Made by a program: the position numbers and the translations under genes. The notes beneath the pieces are model-generated. The model saw only the letters and a program-made list of their open reading frames with translations, made no database searches and was not told the DNA's origin. Shown here in pieces: positions 60,438 to 64,000 of a DNA stretch of 64,000 nucleotides (positions are counted from its first letter, which is position 1; every line of letters starts with the position of its first letter). This DNA comes from Gonatopus flavifemur (Eukaryota > Arthropoda > Insecta > Hymenoptera > Dryinidae), in assembly GCA_018340375.1 (NCBI GenBank), contig JAFFJZ010000001.1, forward strand, positions 77,492,001 to 77,556,000, in the 5' to 3' direction.

Positions 60438-63400
60438 TCATAAAAAATATACTATAAGCGTTGTACATAGTGTCAAATGAAAGTAGATGGAACTCGCTGT
60501 GCTCGAGGTATCCGCATAATCTTCTAACATCGTGTTATTCGATTCTAGTAAGTACTCAGGTTCTGCAAACTCTGAACTCACATTTCTAGCAAAATTGTCC
60601 CAAAATTTGACCCGAGGTGTGAAAAGATTCGTTCCTATGGTGATTTCTGGCGACGTTCCTATCCCGAATCTCATAAACTCTCGAGTATCATTGTAACTTG
60701 GCCAATCGATTACCAATGATGCATGTGGGATTCTGAAAATTGGTAAAATTTCATTGATTTTTATTCCTTATTTTAATATATTCCTACTCAATGTGGTTAT
60801 AAAGAAAATTTTCTTGGTTTGATTTGGTTTCGTTCAGTGAAAAAATATCGAATTCAGTTTTCAATACAACCTTTAGAATTCTTGATTCGCACTATTGTTA
60901 ACTTGAACCTTCGTTCCCTATAATTTTGTTGTTGTTGACATTGAGGAACAGCTTTAATTCGATTCTCTTCATCATCAAAAAAGGTAGAAAGTCAATCAAA
61001 AATTCATTTTGACCTATGACCTACTGTTTCATACATAATTAAATAAATATTTTTCTCCCTTCGAGAAAATTAGATTACAATTGAGAGAGTTATATTCGTT
61101 CAATTCAAAAAGCAATTTAACCATGATATGAACCATTTCAATCTCTCAATTTTAATCAAATTTTCAAGACAATTCTCTTTTTTGTGGACCTGATCGAGTG
61201 AATCTCAATTCGATATGAAGTTTGATTATATGCCTAATCAGGATTTCAATCATCCCTGGTGAAATTTTGCCAGGAAAGATTATTGAAAACTGAAGATTTG
61301 AAATATCTTCGTAAAACATCTTACCCGTTTCTTGCAAAGTTAGCCCACATTTCTGTCATAATATTTATCATAGTCCAATCATCTTCGGTATTATGTTTGA
61401 ACACTCGATTATATTCAGCGTTCAGTATTGGGAAAAGATAATTCAACTCATCTCCATGAGCTACTCCTGAAAAAAAAAACTGGTGTGAAATCAAAGCTCT
61501 TCTCGATTTTAGATTCTATTGTTTTGGTGAATCGGAATTTGAATCTTTCTCTTTTGTTATACGCGATGCCGAACATGTCTGAGTGGAAATTCATCATCTA
61601 GAGTTTGTCAGGTTCAGCCTGAATCCGATTCGACAGGATAAATTTAATCCAAAGAACTTCAAAACTCGTTGAAGTAACGCATGGAAATCATGATTCAGAT
61701 CAAAAATAAGTTTGTTCTCGCTAAGATCATGAGTTGTCTTTCTGGAATATCAGGTCAATTCGACGATGATTCCTCGTTGGGCATGTGAATCGTGTGGCCT
61801 CAATATCAAAGAAATACCACTAGACAGAATCGATTCACCGACTTGAAAGAGAAATGCTTTCAATTACAAAATAATCTTTCAACTCTTCAAAAGAGGAAGA
61901 TTCAGCCGGTTGTTCTTGGATGGAATAATTGCTCGACGTATCAAGTTTCAACGTACCAAAATGTCTTGGAGCATAACCAAACGTAGAAGTAAATGTACCG
62001 TAGTATGAGAATAAGTATAAATAAACATTGGAATTCATCGTTTCCGCTTGATGGACTAACGTTTGATAAATTGGCCAATAGATTATGGCATCTCCTATCA
62101 TCTGTGAATTGTAATGAATCATCAGTATCATCGTAACTGAAATTCAAACGAACTTCAAGATTCTCAATTGTCATTACTGAACAATTGAATGAAATTTAAT
62201 TTCATATAACGAAAGCCTCCAATTAATACGAAATGATCATTGTTGATAATTCGAAAGGTTTTAACTTAATTGGATACACACTAGAATAAATTATATCATT
62301 AAATCAAAGGACTTGTATTATTTTGAAATAAATTATTGATACTTTTGATGATTTAAAATCCTCAATTCTAGATTGGGAACAAAAAATGAATTTCTTATGA
62401 AGAAAAATATTTTATTGCATTGTCAACAAAGCCGAGAATTTTTCCTCAATCACTTACGTGAACTTAATTTCATATACATGAACGTTATATACAAAATTTA
62501 ATGTACAAAAACATGAAACCGCTACTTATAGTTTCATCAAATATCACGTAAAATGTATATGAAATTCAATTCATATACGTATTTGACATAAAACTCCCAG
62601 CAGAAATTTCGGACAGGGTGGTGGATTCATAAGAAATCTTGGTAACATGTTGTTATAATGATCAGACATGATTCGATTTTCTTTTAACCCTCAGTTACCC
62701 CACGGGAGTCTAAAGGGAACAAGATGTTTTCGAAAATCTGATGTTCTGTTCATAGGGGTGAAGAAGTACGATTTGAAGTCAGAACAAGGTTTCAAGGGAT
62801 CAAGTTCAATAACCATACTACATTTTTGATTATGGAAAAAGCTTCATTTAAATGATTGCAAAGCACTACGAAAGGTTAACGAACACATGCAAAAATACGT
62901 GGGGTAACCGAGGGTTGGAATTAATCTAGCTCTTAGCCTGTTTATACAGTGAAGTCAATTTTGAATACATTGTAAAAAGCATGGAGTGCAAACGAAGAAT
63001 GTTGCCAAGAAGTTCAATTTGGATGGTGCAATTGTACAAATGAGTCCTATATTTTCTCTCACCTCAGTTATGTTCCTCATTAGGTTCTCCTCGATATCGT
63101 TATCGAAATAAAATTCCGCAATAGAATCTGCAAACCCAGAAAGATCGGACACGACTTCATGATACTCTGTTAAATACGGTAAAATATGCTCGTAATCTTC
63201 TATAAATTCTTTTTGAATTTCTTCATTTATGATGAAATCTGTAAAGAGAAATAATAGAATTTATTTGTAATCTATAAGTTCAATCATTAAGGAAGTAATA
63301 CTTTGTAACATTTTGTATTTTTGTGTACCCCTAGTTATTCATTCATTACCCCATTATTCGACGGAATATTTTTCCACATTCTATCAATCTCATGCATTTA

Positions 63401-64000
63401 GAAATCCATGTTGAGGGAGTGATGAATTTTAGTGGATGCAGTTGTTTGTGAAACGTGGTATGAAAAAATAAAAATTGAAATAAGAATAAGACAGAACTGA
63501 AACTCACCCATTGATTTCAATAACCCTTCATCTTCGTTAACCCCTATAATGAGTGGAATATCTCGGAACAAATGGTTTTTTATAGCTTGTAATGGGTGTA
63601 CTGTGAGGACGGCTTCCTCGGATTCTTCTTCAATGGTAGGTCCGTAAAGAGAGAAGGGTTGTTTTCTCCATGCCTTCTGTAAAGTCGTATATCGCTTAAT
63701 GTGTGAGGTACGCGGAGGCGAATGAATAAATGAATGCTAATGAAAAATTGCGATAAAATGTTTTTTTCAAAACAATGAAGTTCTGAATTGTTATATAAAG
63801 AGTATAGATGCATCAAAGTGAAGTAAGAGGAATAAATAGACTCACGAAAGATCCAAGCGTCTCCATGATATCTACTGCTTTGACGGATCTCATACATTCC
63901 ATCATTTCCTCATCCATCTCGTCACTGTGATTTTCGCTCGAATGTTCGAAGAAATATCTCTCGTCTTTTGTCAAATATTTTGGCGCTGCTCGCTCGGTGA
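60438..64000 (-). CDS. type-B carboxylesterase (COesterase family), 3' six exons, partial
   Basis: The family hydrolyses carboxylic esters with a Ser-Glu/Asp-His triad in the secretory pathway or extracellularly. The minus-strand exons are 64000-63846 (continuing outside), 63676-63508, 63238-63063, 62101-61957, 61466-61325 and 60732-60438. All five introns have GT..AG ends, and the joined frame stays open for 359 residues, with no frameshift. Visible landmarks, numbered on this fragment, are an MMECMRS segment (34-38 region), YGPTIE (about 62-67), GVNEDEGLL with the catalytic Glu at 101, VYLYLFSYYG near 195, GVAHGDELNYLF (from 215) with the catalytic His at 218, MWANFARNG (254-262), and DWPSYNDT followed by RVKFWDN (about 271-307). 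The nucleophile Ser lies in exons beyond the window. N-glycosylation sequons occur at 163, 276, 312 and 327. The last ~17 residues (SIYFHLTLCTTLIVYFL) are hydrophobic and follow a small-residue TSSTASS stretch, as in GPI-anchored esterases. Introns are 592, 490, 961, 269 and 169 bp. The family is certain; the subtype (alpha-esterase, juvenile-hormone esterase-like or other) cannot be told from this part. Confidence 0.93.

Noticed and set aside
1..64000. Bacterial-type features such as operons, CRISPR arrays, ribosome binding sites and riboswitches
   Set aside because: The window is eukaryotic, with a spliced gene; the tandem and inverted repeats do not have the regular repeat-spacer form of CRISPR.

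Overview
This is eukaryotic nuclear DNA, most likely from an insect and plausibly a hymenopteran. The only secure gene has short introns with GT..AG borders, the DNA is AT-rich with many CpG-containing words, and it carries many microsatellites and non-autonomous DNA transposons. The order is an inference; no species marker was recognised.

The one firmly supported gene is a type-B carboxylesterase on the minus strand at the right edge (60438-64000). Six exons join in frame and give the C-terminal 359 residues, including the catalytic Glu and His motifs and a hydrophobic tail suggestive of a GPI anchor. The 5' exons, including the one with the nucleophile serine, lie beyond the window.

The other 60 kb has no convincing protein-coding gene. 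It is either intergenic or inside very large introns. The longest open frames lie in repeats or low-complexity DNA. From about 1 to 41 kb the space is crowded with short inverted-repeat elements, often nested. Seven have CAC-type termini and a 2-bp flanking duplication (CA, TA, CA, TA, TT, TG, TA). Others have CCCA termini, a TTAA duplication (piggyBac type) or an 8-bp duplication (hAT type). The most striking are a 2.47-kb piggyBac-ended near-palindrome (38532-41003), a tandem array with a regular ~172-bp period (about 10830-11700) and a three-element nest at 14372-15985.

From 41.3 to 60.4 kb only one clear element was found (54465-54675). That stretch holds microsatellites, purine tracts, GC-richer islands and weak candidate exons. 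A near-ideal G-quadruplex (2342-2368) and a perfect RFX X-box (33096-33109) stand out among possible regulatory sites.

All calls come from reading by eye. No alignment, folding or database search was possible, and element borders may be off by a few bases.
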